From Xylogone sp. PMI_703 (lineage: Eukaryota > Ascomycota > Leotiomycetes), in NCBI GenBank assembly GCA_021399445.1, contig JAJTUQ010000005.1, positions 1,550,001-1,614,000 of the forward strand: a stretch of 64,000 nt of DNA. The letters run 5' to 3'. Below, in pieces: positions 41,848-54,043 of the stretch (the stretch's first letter is position 1; each line of letters begins with the position of its first letter). The notes beneath the pieces are model-generated. The model did not search any database. It worked only from the letters and a program-made list of their open reading frames with translations, and was not told where the DNA came from. The position numbers were made by a program, and so were the translations under genes.

Positions 41848-43510
41848 CTATACCGTCACCCATTGCTTTTTGACTTCTTCATGAATTTCCTTCACCCATG
41901 AAACCTCAATCAACCGCATCTCAACACTAGTCTTTTCTGGCATATGCCCGATTTCAAACTCCCAGAGCGACCTCACGACGTTTCCTTTTGCATCTCGGAG
42001 AATCCACTTATAGCCCTTCCGTTTTTGAAAATTTCTGCCCACTCCACTCTCTTCCAGCTCACGTTTCCAACCTTTCATGGCGAGTGGTTGGTAGATATCG
42101 TCCCCCTTCTTGCCAAGCTCTATCTCTTCATACATCCTACGATAGTGAACACTTGGATGTATACGTTCAGTTGTAAATTCCTTGTCAGGGTTGTGATATT
42201 GACCAGGTGTTCTGATCTCTGCTGATCCCATGAACTGGTACATTGGTGTATAGCTTTGATCGACATCTCCGAGTGCATAGCCAACAGGCATGACATGAGC
42301 AGAGCCCTTTGCAAGAAGCTCCTTTGTAGCATTCCATAAGGACCAGCCTTTATTTTTATCTCCAGTTCCTGGTTTAAACGTTGCCATGGCTTTGAAATCA
42401 TCTAGCTGAGCCTGCAACGCCCCTTCCGAAAGAGCAAGGAATGGTCTTATTCTATCAAGCATCCAGGCATAGCTAATGGAGGCAAGTTGTTCCCTATCAC
42501 CAGTTGTTTTTTCACCTGTGTTACTGGCGCTCCCACCGCCAATGTTGACATGTGCACCCGGAAACCAGCACTGGAGCAGTTTAGTTCGTTCACGCTTCCC
42601 GTCTGCCGACGATTCACTCTTGAGTTTCCAGACAGAGGGGGCAAATGGCCCACGTTTCTCGTCTAAGGCGAGCGCCTGAAACGCATATCTGACCTCTATG
42701 TAAAAAATCAGCATTTGCATGAACGAACGAATTCGAATATGGATATAACTTACGTGAGTGAAGCTCAGTATTGTAGTGATCATAGATACTCAGATCTGCC
42801 TTGTGATACTTCCACCAATGACCCATGTCCGGCACTCCAAGGCTTCCAACCGTATCCCATACTCCAATCACCTCAATATCGACGTCATTGACAGCGCAGT
42901 TTGCATAACTCACTACCGCATTTGCTTGCATAAAGTCCCTCCATGCCCGACACTCCTCAAAGGGTACCGGTTTTTCAGGTGCAGGGTAATCATCCGTAGG
43001 AATCAGATAAGCAGAATAGCATTTGAGGAAAGCCGACATGAAGGATGGTTTCAGGATACCAATACGACAGACAAGTCCTGCAACTGCCCGTACGGTATAT
43101 GCACCCCTCGAGAAACCGAAGAAGTAGAGCTTGTCTCCAGGTGCATAGTTATTCACAATGAAATTGTAGGCTTCTATCAGGTTTTCGTTGAATCCCCCAC
43201 CCGTACCACCCTGTAGAAGTGGCTGTAGCCACCCAATATCACCGGTCCCTATGCCAGCATCGTAATATACGATTTGCTGCCAGGTTTTGGTGGGATCTGA
43301 TGCATCTAATCCAGCCGTTGCAAGTACGCGGCTCAGACGAGCCACATTTGATGCACAGCCTTTTTTGGGATCAAGGGAGGTTGCGGATTGCCAAGTGCCA
43401 TCACGGCATATGACTATTCTTTTCGGTTGTGGAGGAACGGGAGTCGAAATCGCAAATTTCGAGTAACCACCTGTGGAGCCCATTGCTGCCGCAGATGTTT
43501 CAGTCAACAT
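41848..43510 (-). CDS. DUF2235 alpha/beta-hydrolase-like protein
   Basis: Two exons, 43510-42754 and 42695-41848, separated by a 58-bp intron (GTAAGT...CATAG), give 534 aa. DUF2235 proteins are predicted alpha/beta hydrolases related to the catalytic domain of bacterial Tle1 phospholipase effectors; most fungal members are uncharacterised. Visible motifs: KRIVICRDGTW strand and turn near 30-40, nucleophile elbow FFGFSRGAY with S134, VIGVWDTVGSLGVP, and WFPGAHVNIGGG supplying the likely catalytic histidine. The start could also be the in-frame Met at 43483. No membrane segment is evident. Intact, without odd codons. Confidence 0.9.
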
Positions 43511-43913
43511 GAGGAGTGCTATGTGAAACGGAGGATAAGATTTGAATTCCTTGCTCTTGGGAGGAGAAAAGCTGGCAACATATAAGAAACAAACATCTTA
43601 TCGGGTCTAGAACAGATTTCGGAACAACAATTGTGGCTTGCGCCTGAACGCGTGTGGCTTGGTGTAGCTGATCTATGGATACTGGCCATTCCGGTTTGAA
43701 AGCATCCGAAAGCAATAGCGTGGAGACTATCGAATGGCAGTGGAGACGATATTGGGTGGCGTCCATTTCGCGGGAGCTGAATCGTGAGACAACTTGCCGA
43801 ATAGAGGAAAGTCAAAATGCTTATACAAATCATTTTAACGAATTCAATGTTCCAAGGCATTTATTATAGTTAAATATGTTAGGTAACAACAAAAGTAATA
43901 ACACCGCCCACTG
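43511..43913. other. intergenic, no gene seen
   Basis: Promoter of the DUF2235 gene (CGGAAC at about 43620 and ATTCCGGT near 43689) and 3' flank of the broken hypothetical gene. Confidence 0.5.
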
Positions 43914-44481
43914 TTAAAGCTTCACAAATAAACCCTCTAATAAATCTGGAGTTAAAAAGTCGTCAACACAATATTCTTCCCCTTCGAAAGCCGCAAAAGC
44001 ACTGCCAGGATCGACAGTTACATGATTGAAAGCAGCATGCCCCATATTATCTAAAACCTGGCAAAGCCAATGTGGATCATTACAGAGCCTACCCTCGCCC
44101 AAGTCTTTCCATGCAGTTGCAACTATAAGCCCCGAAGATGGGGTATTATCCGTATAAAAAGTCCTCGTATTAAACGTAAAGTCCTTGTAACAATATCTGC
44201 ACTGATATAAAGTATCCGGACGAAGCTCAACTCCTTCATACTCCCAGATAAGCTTATTATGCTTCATTCATGTCTGACTTGATCGATGCAATATCGATAA
44301 TGATTCCTTGCAAGTCGATCACAACCGTGGCTTGGCTTGTATTCACAGGTTGCTCCTCCACATCTTGATGAGGAACTTCATCATCCCCTAACCATCTTCT
44401 GATATGCCTCTTCACGAACTCGATGGTTGTTTGAAGTCGTCCGGGCAATTCGATCATAAAGACATACGTCTCTCCAGTCAA
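43914..44481 (-). pseudogene. uncharacterised protein gene split by a frameshift
   Basis: Two open frames overlap by 11 bp in different frames: 44481-44257 (contains IEFVKRHIRRWLGDDE) and 44267-43914 (Cys pair YQCRYCYKDFTF, then IVATAWKDLGEG and a DPHW motif). The second looks like the C-terminal half of an uncharacterised fungal protein with a CxxC zinc-ribbon-like turn. The 11-bp overlap leaves no room for an intron, so I infer a frameshift. The promoter side is occupied by a Fot1-like transposon starting at 44650. Confidence 0.5.
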
Positions 44482-44649
44482 TCTGATTAAATCAATTGTT
44501 GCTTCAGCGTTCCAACTATAATTGGCCGCACCCTTGCGGTTCTTGCGCGAGCATGTTCGGGTTGCAGGAATACCCCTGGCTAGTCACCGTACCCTTACCT
44601 TAGCTGCCGGTGCTACCCGCTGGCATCGCAAATTTGTGATTATGACGTA

Positions 44650-46481
44650 AGTCCCCCCTGGGATTACGCGCACCCGGGAAGACATGCACCCATCAAAACA
44701 TTCAACCAACACCACTCTCAATTTTCAACCTCGAATAACTCAACAACCACAACTCGAAATTAATTCAAAATCGAAATCAAAAGATGAAACCTTTCGATTA
44801 GCTATCCGAGCATACCAAAATGACGAATTTCCTTCAATCCGATCTTGCACAAAAGCATTCAATCTGAACGAATCTAGTTTACGATGTAGACTACGCAGTA
44901 GGGAAAACCGGTCAACTAGTCACTCTAATCAATAGCTATTGTCGCTTAGCCAGGAAGAGATGTTAGTTAATTGGATACTAGACTTAGAGGCCCAAGGACA
45001 TGCCCCAACGCATGGCCAAGTCCGAGAAATAGCTCAGGTAATTAGACGTGTTAGTTTCGGGCTACATACAGCATTATAACCAATAAGAAATAATTAGATT
45101 CAATACTTCAAATTGCGAAACCCACGTGTTACCACTATATTAGGAAAGGCTCTAGATTTAGCGTATATAAAAAGAACCAGTTTAGAGACTCTTCAAGGGT
45201 GGTTTACCTTATTTCACAAAACAGTTACCACCCATAAGATCAAGCCACATTATATATACAATATGGACGAAACAGGTATCGTTTTAGGGGCCTGTGCCAA
45301 TCAATATGTACTTGAAGACTCAGAGAAAAAGCAGATATATCTCAAAACACCAGAGAATCGAGAGTGAGTTACAATTGTAGAGACAATTGATGCTACCAGC
45401 AAATTCCTCTAGCCTCTGGTTATATTCAAAGGCGAAAACCTTCAATTAACATGGTTTCCATATAACTAACTCCCTCCATGGAAATTCGACGTTTCTATAA
45501 ATGGCTGGACCTCAAATAGAATAACAATTAACTAGCTACAAAAAGTGTTTTTGCCTTAATACGAGAAAGATCTTAACAGCCCCACCTTATTAATTGTTGA
45601 TGGCTATTACTCGCATTATAGCATTGAATTTATGTAAGAAACCAGGCAAAATAGAATAATTATCTTGTATTTACCGGTATATTCTTCTCATGTCACTCAG
45701 CCATTGGATTTGAGCTGTTTTTCAGGGGTCAAAAAAAAATATCGCGATCATATTATAGCCCTTGCTCAATACGATGACTCTGCACCCGTCAAGAAGATTC
45801 ATTTCTGTCAATACTATCAATTAATACGTCTAGAAGGCCTCCGTGAAGAGCTTATCAAGGCTAGCTTTAATACTGTAGGTCTAATTCCATATAATCCAAG
45901 AAAAGTATTAAATTCGCGTATGGTCCACCACCACAAATAACAGTCTTAACACCTTTCAAACGGCAAACCACTCTAGATGAGATATGGGTAACGACCCCTG
46001 AGAACGTCCAACAACTCAAATTGGGCATTCAACGCATAGAAACTAGTATTCAGCTCAATAGACCTATACGTACATTATTGCGCAAAATCCAGAAAGGCAT
46101 GGGCAAGATTAACGCGTCTGAAGCTAAAGCCATGCACGATTATAAAGGTATAAAAGCTAAATTAGATGCTATAAGGCCTCAACAGGGTAGAACCAAAGTC
46201 AAACCAGATCCTAATTCAAGGTTTGCCAACATAGAGAACATTGTACAAGCACAGAAAGAAGAGCAGGAAAAGAAGGCAAAATACGCGGCCAACAACCCAG
46301 AATCCAAGCTTCAAGAGACAGCTGACCTTCTAGAGGTCAAGGGGATAGAGGAGTTCATGTTTACGTTTCAGGCATAGTAATAGTAGTTGTGGTTGTTGAA
46401 TAAATTGACTGTTTCTATCGTAATTCTATGGTGGTGGGGATGCGCGATTTCCCGGGTGCGCGTAATCCCAGGGGGGGGACT
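44650..46481 (+). mobile_element. RIP-inactivated Fot1/pogo-like transposon
   Basis: 1832 bp with terminal inverted repeats (AGTCCCCCCTGGGATTACGC at the left; the right end has one or two extra Gs). TA duplicates lie at 44648-44649 and 46482-46483. The internal transposase frame is intersected by many stops. Confidence 0.88.
44684..46377 (+). pseudogene. Fot1/pogo-type transposase, multiply interrupted
   Basis: Readable segments: the psq helix-turn-helix at 44780-44935 (FRLAIRAYQNDEFPSIRSCT...), the first catalytic aspartate in YNMDETGIVLGA (about 45260), the second in LLIVDGYYSH (about 45597), the third in SSHVTQPLDLSCF (about 45700), and a C-terminal basic region to 46377. Stops of TAG/TAA type and a TGA at 45365 interrupt it at least six times, mostly where CAG, CAA or TGG codons are expected. 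That is the signature of C-to-T decay. Same superfamily as the intact element at 1268, but a different subfamily by TIR sequence. Confidence 0.88.
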
Positions 46482-46483
46482 TA

Positions 46484-48657
46484 GTGGTTAAGCCGGAGTG
46501 TTTGTAAATTGTATATTATGGTGGCTATATTAATTACTGTTGTGTATGTTGGTTAATATTATAACATCACGCATTGAACCTTTACTCGGATAGCCTGTAT
46601 TAGTACTTGTGTAAAAAGTACCAATTCTTGACAAAAATTAATCTTTGTATAATCATACTCCTGTGTAAATCCTTATAAATTGTATCGTAATTACATGGTA
46701 AAATAGTTAATTCAATCGACTCCTTACTTTAAGCCACAATCGGAACGTACATCTTCCGACACAAGTGCCAGCGTTTGAGGGGATACACCACGGTCCCTAG
46801 GCCTGGCTTAAACGCAGTTAATATAAATATTATACATAGGTGGTACAAAATGGCTTGCACTTCGTGCTATAAACTTCCATAAGAAGAGCGAAACATTTGA
46901 AAGAGACAGAGTATAAAGATAAATATGAAGTAAAGGTGGAGATGTTAGGGAACAAGAAACAAAAATTTTCTGATAAGCAGCTTCTCTTGATAAAAACTTA
47001 GAAGGGACTAATCGGAGAAATTCTAAAGTAGAACACCTAGTGAGGACTCCTACATAAAGCAGGAAGGGCCTCTGTTCCCATAGTGTGTCCGTAAAGGAAA
47101 AATCAGGCCTGGGCCCGTAGTCCAGGATGACATGCATCGGAGTTTTCGACGGATTGTGTCAGCTACAATGATCACCACCGAGAGCTACATACAGTTGACA
47201 AAGGTCATAGGACTGATAGATGTTCAAGGGATTCTGAATAAATCATATAACTGATAGATATATTGGGATAGGTGGTTGAATAAAGAAATTTGGTTGTGAT
47301 TTTTCGTAATTGAATCTCATCTAGTGGGTTGCATTTCCTAGAGTAGAAAGCGAATATTCGTACATTAGAAACCTAGTCATCATATTCACCGTAATAGTTT
47401 AAGATTTCACCCTATATCGTGGAATTACCTTATAGTTATAAAGTTTCATCCATACATATAAAACGACAATTAGTTGAACTTCCTCACATTGCTTTGTGCG
47501 CCTGCCCTAGCGCCATGATCTCTGACAGCTTTAGATAAACGATTATTCCAATTCTGGGAACGCACACAATCACAGGATCCGACTGGCTCCTCTCTGATTT
47601 TCTCTCCATTTTCTATATTCAGGCAATCATATTCCGTAATGGCGACAAGAATACACAATGCTGATCGGCTTGCTAGAGTGAAAACATGGACTTGGTGTCG
47701 GAAGTCTACAATCGGCTACGTGCAGAACGCAGAGCCGTTCTGCAGCCCCTAAAAATGGGATTGGAGATGTGGTTTCACATTACTGGGCGGCATGCCAAAT
47801 TTCTGGCATCAATGTCATGAAAGAGATAGCGGAAATTGTTGAAAAAGAGTACCCCTTTTCGACTTTATAGTTGATGGATTGTATTTCCACCAACGTTTCC
47901 GCTTGACGGCTGTGAGATTGTCAATCTACGTCGTCAGCAAACGTTGTATTACCGCTCAACAGACCTACGGTATCTTCGCTACGCAAATTGTCAGATCAAG
48001 GAAGAGTAAATTCTGATAGCAGCTTATACAGTTTAGATTGTTATCTGGTAACAATACATACGCCCCATTATAAGTTATCATACTAATTATATGTAGGCCA
48101 ATTGGCGGTGCCATTATCGTTGTGTACTCTCCGGGAAATTGTATGTTCGAATTAGCTCACGTTTATCCCTTTACTCTTATTGAAGACAATCAAAGTGGGA
48201 GGGGCAGAATTACTTTTGGAATGCGCTTTCAGTATTCTGACTTCCCGAAAAAGTTTCTCACCGGACAGCAGTGATTGACTCCAATAGGTATGAAGAAACG
48301 TCCATCAATTTACTTGCCTAAGTCCTCTCGCGAAAGTGCTATGGAGTGCCGGAGCATATGCGCCCAAGCCCATCTCCGTAGATATACAAAGCCAGCGATA
48401 TTATGTTATGCTCCATAATGATTGGTGTATGCTGACTATGTTAAGACTCACTGGCTAACTTTTAGTTTCTTCTGGTGTTTCCGCATCGTCATTCTGCATT
48501 CCGGAGCAAACATTCAGTTCCGGTTCCGTCTGCCCCGTGTGACTAAAGTCAGAGTGGATTTCTTGGATTTTATTTGTCGATTCATTTGTAATATACAAGG
48601 ACTTGTCATTTTAAGTTGTTAAAGAGTAGCGGATGTAATTGGTGCAAGTGTTGAGCT
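46484..48657. other. 2.2-kb stretch with no recognisable gene
   Basis: Contains the second copy of the dispersed repeat (about 47375-47560). A short open segment at about 47730-47870 (HYWAACQISGINVMKEIAEI) could be a gene relic but matches no family I recognise. The last 200 bp are the hydrolase promoter, with TTCCGGTTCCGTC at 48518-48530 and ATTCCGGA near 48498. Confidence 0.5.
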
Positions 48658-49704
48658 ATGGCGGTTTTCCAAATTGAAGAAGAAAACATCTCTGCCGAAT
48701 CACTTCGGCAGCGTAAAGTTGCTGTAGATGATATAGAGATATTTCACTTATCACAGGTACAATGGTACGAGTGTACGACAGCCGCAGAATATCGGCATAT
48801 GCGACTTGAGGGCAGCGACGGATTCCCCAAGCCATACCAGGACCCTGATGCGGTCATGATCACTATCAATTCCAAGGATACGCATCCTATCGCACTGCGA
48901 GTCTTTAAACCGAAGAAAAATGGCAAAAGCAGCGGCGTTCTAATTCATTTTCACGCGGGTATTTTCCTCTTGTGCCTTTTTAAATAATGAGATACTAAAT
49001 ACATTCCAGGAGGATTTGTGATAGGATCGGCTCGCTCATATGATACATTACTTCGAGATCTAGCTGAGTCGGTATCTATGACTGTTGTATCAGTAGAGTA
49101 TCGCCTAGCTCCTGAGAATCCTTACCCAATGGGACAAAACGACTGTCTAGATGCGACTTTGTTTGCTCTATCACCTGAAGGGGAAGAAGAGCTTGGTGGT
49201 CCCTTACGTATAATTGCGGGTGAGTCTGCTGGTGCATATATGACAGTATGGGTGGCTGTAGCTCTACGTGATGTGCACGGTATTAAACTTCGAGAACAAA
49301 CCAAAATTGCAGCATTAGTCCCATCTTACGGACTATTTGATATGACATACACTCCATCTGTTGTAAACCACAAGAGGCGCGCTCTATTGGGAAAGGAAGA
49401 TACGGAGCGTTTCGTGGAAGCAGAGTTTGGAAAAATTCCACTCGCTGAACGTAAAGTACCTTTGGTATCACCTCTCTATGCAGACTACTCAGGCATGCCA
49501 CCAGCTCTTTTTATAGTTGGTTCAGAGGATCCACTGCTAGATGATACGCTTTTTATTGCTTCAAAGTGGCACCAAGCGGGAAATGAGAGCACGGTGAAAA
49601 TCTTTCAAGCTGCGTGTCATGGATTTACACTGTTTCCTGTGGCGGATTCTACGCAAGCAGGAAAGGATGCTATTGTAGAATATATCAAGAAACACGTCAT
49701 ATAA
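48658..49704 (+). CDS. alpha/beta hydrolase fold-3 (HSL-type) esterase
   Basis: Two exons, 48658-48958 and 49010-49704, with a 51-bp intron (GTATTT...CCAG), give 331 aa. It belongs to the hormone-sensitive-lipase-like esterases that split small carboxyl esters or lactones. The oxyanion loop is HFHAGGF, an Ala variant of HGGG, and is formed across the splice junction. The nucleophile elbow GESAGA is near residue 189. The acid sits in GSEDPLLDD and the histidine in CHGFTLFP. The family signature SVEYRLAPENPYP is present. As the first gene of the 48-64 kb block, beside a Baeyer-Villiger enzyme, it could open the ester or lactone that enzyme makes; this is inference. Confidence 0.92.
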
Positions 49705-50388
49705 CTACTCGAAAACAATAATGGATGCATACTTGCAACGTAGAGACAAATAACGAATCAATTCATATCACTTTACTTGCGACTTGTAGTTGTGCGGGTC
49801 TGAATTTTAAGCCGGCATACGATAGCATTCACAAGTCCAAATTCTGACAAGATACTTCACCCAATATTGCCTACCTCTGTATCCTAATAATCCTTGCCTA
49901 GAAACTATAAAATGGTAATTTCTATGAGAATTTCTAAGAGTAATTCAAATTTGATCTCTTAAGCCCAAGAGATCAGAAGATCCAAAGAAGTTCATGAACC
50001 TTCTCAGTTTTATTCATTGTCTAGCTCTAGCATATGTTAGAATCCGGTACACGTGAGTGCCAAGTCATTGTAACAATTTATGTATCACTGGAGAGATTGG
50101 GAACAGTTGCTCGAGTCTAACTGGATATTCAAGTTTTTGAAAGAATAAACGAATACATTATCATACAAGCTATCAAAGCTATCTAATAATTCTGCGCTTC
50201 AATTCATAGGCTACGAAATCGACGAAGACTGTTAGTGTGTACCATTAGTAACGGTCGCTTTATGACCATTTACGGCCGTGTCGTCGAATAAATGCTTTCG
50301 GATCCGCCGGGTGCACAAACCATCTATCGATGTCAGTTTCTAGTCAGAAACATAATGATAATAGCAGAGGATGAAGTGAAAGAGTGCC
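49705..50388. other. intergenic between convergent cluster genes
   Basis: 684 bp between the 3' ends of the hydrolase and BVMO genes. No feature recognised. Confidence 0.5.
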
Positions 50389-52272
50389 TTACGTCAAGTC
50401 TACCTTAGACTCGAGACCTTTTGCTTTAGCCTTTTGACGCTCTGCCTCCCCCTGGGTAAATCCACTTGCTAGCCAAGCAAATTTCAACATGGGATCCTCA
50501 CATAATGACTTCCACTCAAAGTCTTCATATCGTGGCTCCTGTAATAGTTCAAAATAATGCAATCTTGACCCAGCATGTAAGGAGACTAATTTCCCATTCC
50601 GCGTACCATTCTTATACGTACTCACACACGGCGTTGCCCAGGCACTTTTCTCTAGCCACAGCAAAGCATGTTGTTGCCAAGCTTCAACTACGTCTGCTTT
50701 AGGACATAGTGAGCCGTAATTTTGTGTCTGCAGTTTATAAAGCATGTTCGAAATATAACCTGTGACCATTTCGATAGAAGGAACAATGCTACCATGCCCG
50801 ACTGCACTAGCAGGGCCCAGATATACAAAATAGTTGGGCATATCAGTAGCTGTAACTGAAAGATAGGCTTGAGGATTTTTGGTCCACTTAGTCCTTAAAT
50901 TAGTATTGTTTCGCCCAACGACATCGAAACGAGGAGTAAATGCCACATTGAATCCTGTAGCACAGATAATTGAATCGACTTCAACCTCCCGGCCAGATGA
51001 GGATTGCAGTCCAGTAGAAGTAAACGAGTCAATCTCCCCCCAGATAACATCGACTTTATCTGAGCAAAGAGCCTCTAGATATCCGTGGCCTGGTGTTGGG
51101 CGACGACATCTATTACAGAATAATACAGTTAATAAGATCACAACAAGGCGCATAACTATGTACTTACCCAACTGCAAAATCAGGAAGCAATAGCTTCAAT
51201 ATCTCTGGTTTGCTAGCTAACTTAGCTGACATCTGATTGACAGCAAAGTTCTTGGCATTCTGCTGCTCTGCGCTATCTTTCAGGTAGATTCTGAAACTAT
51301 TGTTTAGTTCTCCCTCTACTGCTTTCCGATACTTGAAGTATTCATCCGGGTTGCTAGTCCACTGTTGCTTCTGTTCTTCAGAGAAAATAATATTAGACCC
51401 ACCAGGTCCCGCATATTTGGATGCAAAACCGGCCGTGATCCAAGTAGGGCTGCGCATGAAGACGTAAACCTTCTTTGCTTGACCAAGTATCGCTGGTAAG
51501 ATTTGAATGCCGCTACTACCGTTTCCGATTAGAGCAACTGTCTCACCCTCAAAGCTCACAGATTCCCTTGGCCACGCTGCTGAGTGAAACATCCGTCCTT
51601 TAAATTCATTCCTTGCTGGGATATTTGGCCACTTCCAGTCATTCACATAGCCAGTGGCACTGATAAAAACGTCGCACTCCTCGACAAAAGATGAAACAAC
51701 ATTGCCACTATCATCCAAGCGCTCCACCTTTACTTCCCATTTAGAGCGGTCTTCGTGCCAGAGAGCTCCAGCTACTTTATGTAACAACCTTACATATTGC
51801 GCTAAATGATGCTGCTCGGCTACGTCTTCAAGATACTCTCGAATCTCTTCACTCCCAGCATAATAAGAGCTAAAGTATGGATAAGGCGCCCAGTCAAATT
51901 GATAGTTATGAACCGGGATATCACAAGCGCACCTAGATAGCAATTAGCCATATATGGAAGTCCACGCATCTTAACGTATTACCCTGGATATCTATTCTCA
52001 TGCCAAGTTCCGCCCACTCCGGGATTCTTCTCATAGATTACTAAGTCTATATTTTGAAGCTTCCCGCCATCATGCACCTCGTGTGCAAAGGATAGTCCAC
52101 TAATGCCGCAGCCTGCGACAATGACTTTTAGAGGTCTTGCACTCTTGAAAGGAACTTGAGACATATAGTAGGCTAGATCATCTCTGTTTTTGTAACCCTC
52201 AGTTATAGCTGTAGGATCAGAGTTGGCCCTTGCCAAGTCTTGGAAATATTTAATAGCATCAGCTTTGGCCAT
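50389..52272 (-). CDS. FAD-dependent Baeyer-Villiger-type monooxygenase
   Basis: Three exons, 52272-51983, 51932-51168 and 51109-50389 (introns 50 and 58 bp), give 591 aa. Type I Baeyer-Villiger monooxygenases insert oxygen next to a ketone with NADPH and O2, giving esters or lactones. Motifs in order: FAD Rossmann loop GCGISG (54-59), EKNPGVGGTW with the FAD-contacting GGTW, the fingerprint FKGRMFHSAAWP (207-218) matching FxGxxxHxxxW, the NADPH Rossmann loop GNGSSG (233-238), and SIICATGF near residue 390. Length fits fungal cluster BVMOs. Divergent from the alpha/beta-barrel gene across a 371-bp promoter with a TTCCGTC-GACGGAA palindrome. Substrate unknown; no damage seen. Confidence 0.94.
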
Positions 52273-52466
52273 TTCTTCGTGTTTGATCGTTGTATCTCCC
52301 TAGTAGTATGTAGCACCTAGCTAACTCCATATATAACATTGTCAGGAAGTATAATTACTATCCTAAGAACGCAGAGTTCCTAGCTCAGTGAATCGAAATA
52401 CGATCTACAAGCATCTACTCCGTCCCTTTCCGGAGGATCTAAATCGTCAGACCATAGTTTGTTCTA

Positions 52467-52486
52467 TTCCGTCAAAAACGACGGAA
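52467..52486. promoter_or_regulatory. palindrome TTCCGTC-N6-GACGGAA
   Basis: Perfect 7-bp arms (CCG-N10-CGG) in the divergent promoter of the BVMO and alpha/beta-barrel genes. A further CTCCG...CGGAG pair lies at 52418-52435. Zinc-cluster regulators bind such CCG/CGG pairs. Confidence 0.55.
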
Positions 52487-52643
52487 CAAATTTCTAACGT
52501 CGCGGAACGACCGACCCATCACGTAAGAGGTGTGCCCCTCATGGGCTCTTGTTTTTATTGAGCAAATCATGCCAAAGATAACCAAGAGGGTTTTCATTTT
52601 AAGCCAAAGATAAATCTCAATTCAAAATTTCTGCACTTACACC

Positions 52644-53455
52644 ATGGCGACTCAATTGGTCTTCGTTACTGTAAACCCTAATATTGATATTACCGAAGAA
52701 TCAAGTATCCATGGAGCTACATGGGTGAATATACTGACAATCCTTACGGGCCAACCTGGCTTCCAGCGTTGGTATTGGGGATTTAAAGTAAAGCAATCAG
52801 AAGTGCTTCAGCTGTTGGTTGGTAAGTACTTCTGTTTTCATCCGCTGTCACCATCTAGCAGATGTAATCCGAGGCACCGTCACAGCGTTTCGGATAAGAC
52901 CTCATTTATCATATACGAAATTATTTGAACTCTATTAATAAATCCTTACGGTTAGACTGGCGGACTATCGAAGCGTACAATAAGTTCAAAGAATCAGGTG
53001 CTTTTCAGAAATTCAGGGAAAGCCTCTGTACCCTGACAGATGCTGAACCTCGTATCTGTGTAGCAACGCTGTAAGGATTCTTTTGCGAATAGCACGAACG
53101 GGAATTGACGTTAGTGGATAGTTCACCGCATCCTGCTCCTGGATTTGATGCTCCCGCTACCGAAGTCGTCTTCATTAATAATCCCCATGAAGACTTTTAT
53201 CAATCCCTGGCTGAATTTAGTAAATTTCTGGTTAGTAATACCGGGCAGATTGGGCAATATTCGGTTGGTAAAGTCTATGAAGAGGGCAACACAACTCACC
53301 AGTTATACCTGGTTGTAGGTTGGGAAAGCGTTGAAGCTCAGAAAAACATGATGGCATCTCAGGAATTCCCAAATAAAGTTGGCCTTGTCCGGGACCACTG
53401 TGAGTCCTTGGCGCTGGATTATGTGAAATTGACTCGCAGCAGCTTAGCTCCATAA
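52644..53455 (+). CDS. dimeric alpha/beta-barrel (ABM-like) protein
   Basis: Three exons, 52644-52821, 52956-53051 and 53115-53455, give 204 aa. The second intron is placed at GTATCT...GTTAG because it removes two stops and keeps frame; this junction is the least certain. Two ferredoxin-like halves are visible. The first (VFVTVNPNIDI...WYWGFKVKQS...DWRTIEAYNKF) and second (EVVFINNPHEDF...HQLYLVVGWESVEAQ) each have the beta-alpha-beta pattern with the W-x(2-4)-E-A/A-Y signature of ABM-type proteins. Such proteins act in fungal clusters as cofactor-free oxygenases, cyclases or lyases; which applies is unknown. It shares its promoter with the BVMO gene, so co-expression is likely. Confidence 0.75.
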
Positions 53456-54043
53456 GCTTTTATACGTATTTTTAGGATAGTCTTACCTTCATGAAAGGAA
53501 TTCTTAGGCTCTTAAATATATTCTGGTTCGATTTTAGTCTTACATTTATTTCTATATAAAGCACATGCAGCTGTAATTAAAATATTATGGGTTAGTCTAG
53601 GAACTACACCTGGTACACCTTCTTTCGTCTGCGACGACGCTACTACCGCCGTGAACTTTTGTAAAGAACTATCCTGTTACTGCATCACCTCAGGCAACTT
53701 GGCAATTACAGTATACTCACTTCCTACAATCAGACTTTGCATAGCAGGATTCCACATGAAGATTCTCCTCATCCCGTAGCCTATGTCTGGAACTCTTGAG
53801 GGAGCTGCTAAAGATTGTTGCTAAGGCATTCCGAGAGTATCAGTTCCGGCGGAACTAATTCTTTCGCGAGCAATTGCACGAGGGTACTCAAACTATCAAC
53901 CGAAGTCTCTCGTATGTGTATGCAGTAATACAGACATTATGAAAATAATGAGTACCTGTATTTATCACTCCACTTCTATGGTCAAGACTCTTAATTCTTG
54001 GTCGCCTCACCACTGGCCATACGCGAGGTGACGAAGTCTCATC
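53456..54043. other. intergenic; NRPS-like gene promoter
   Basis: 588 bp with no coding frame. Contains the 15-bp palindrome at 53842-53856 and CATTCCGAG just upstream (53827). Confidence 0.5.
53842..53856. promoter_or_regulatory. palindrome AGTTCCG-G-CGGAACT
   Basis: A perfect 7-bp inverted repeat around one central base, about 190 bp upstream of the NRPS-like start codon. It contains CCG-N1-CGG, a candidate zinc-cluster operator. Confidence 0.6.

Noticed and set aside
42758..43585. Plus-strand ORFs opposite the DUF2235 gene
   Set aside because: Shadow frames; the minus strand holds the GFSRG nucleophile motif and consistent splicing.
46808..47137. 109-codon minus-strand ORF
   Set aside because: No family resemblance; hydrophobic, low-information composition in an otherwise gene-free stretch.
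47730..47870. Open segment reading HYWAACQISGINVMKEIAEI
   Set aside because: Looked like a gene relic near the cluster, but I could not assign it to any family and the frame closes on both sides.
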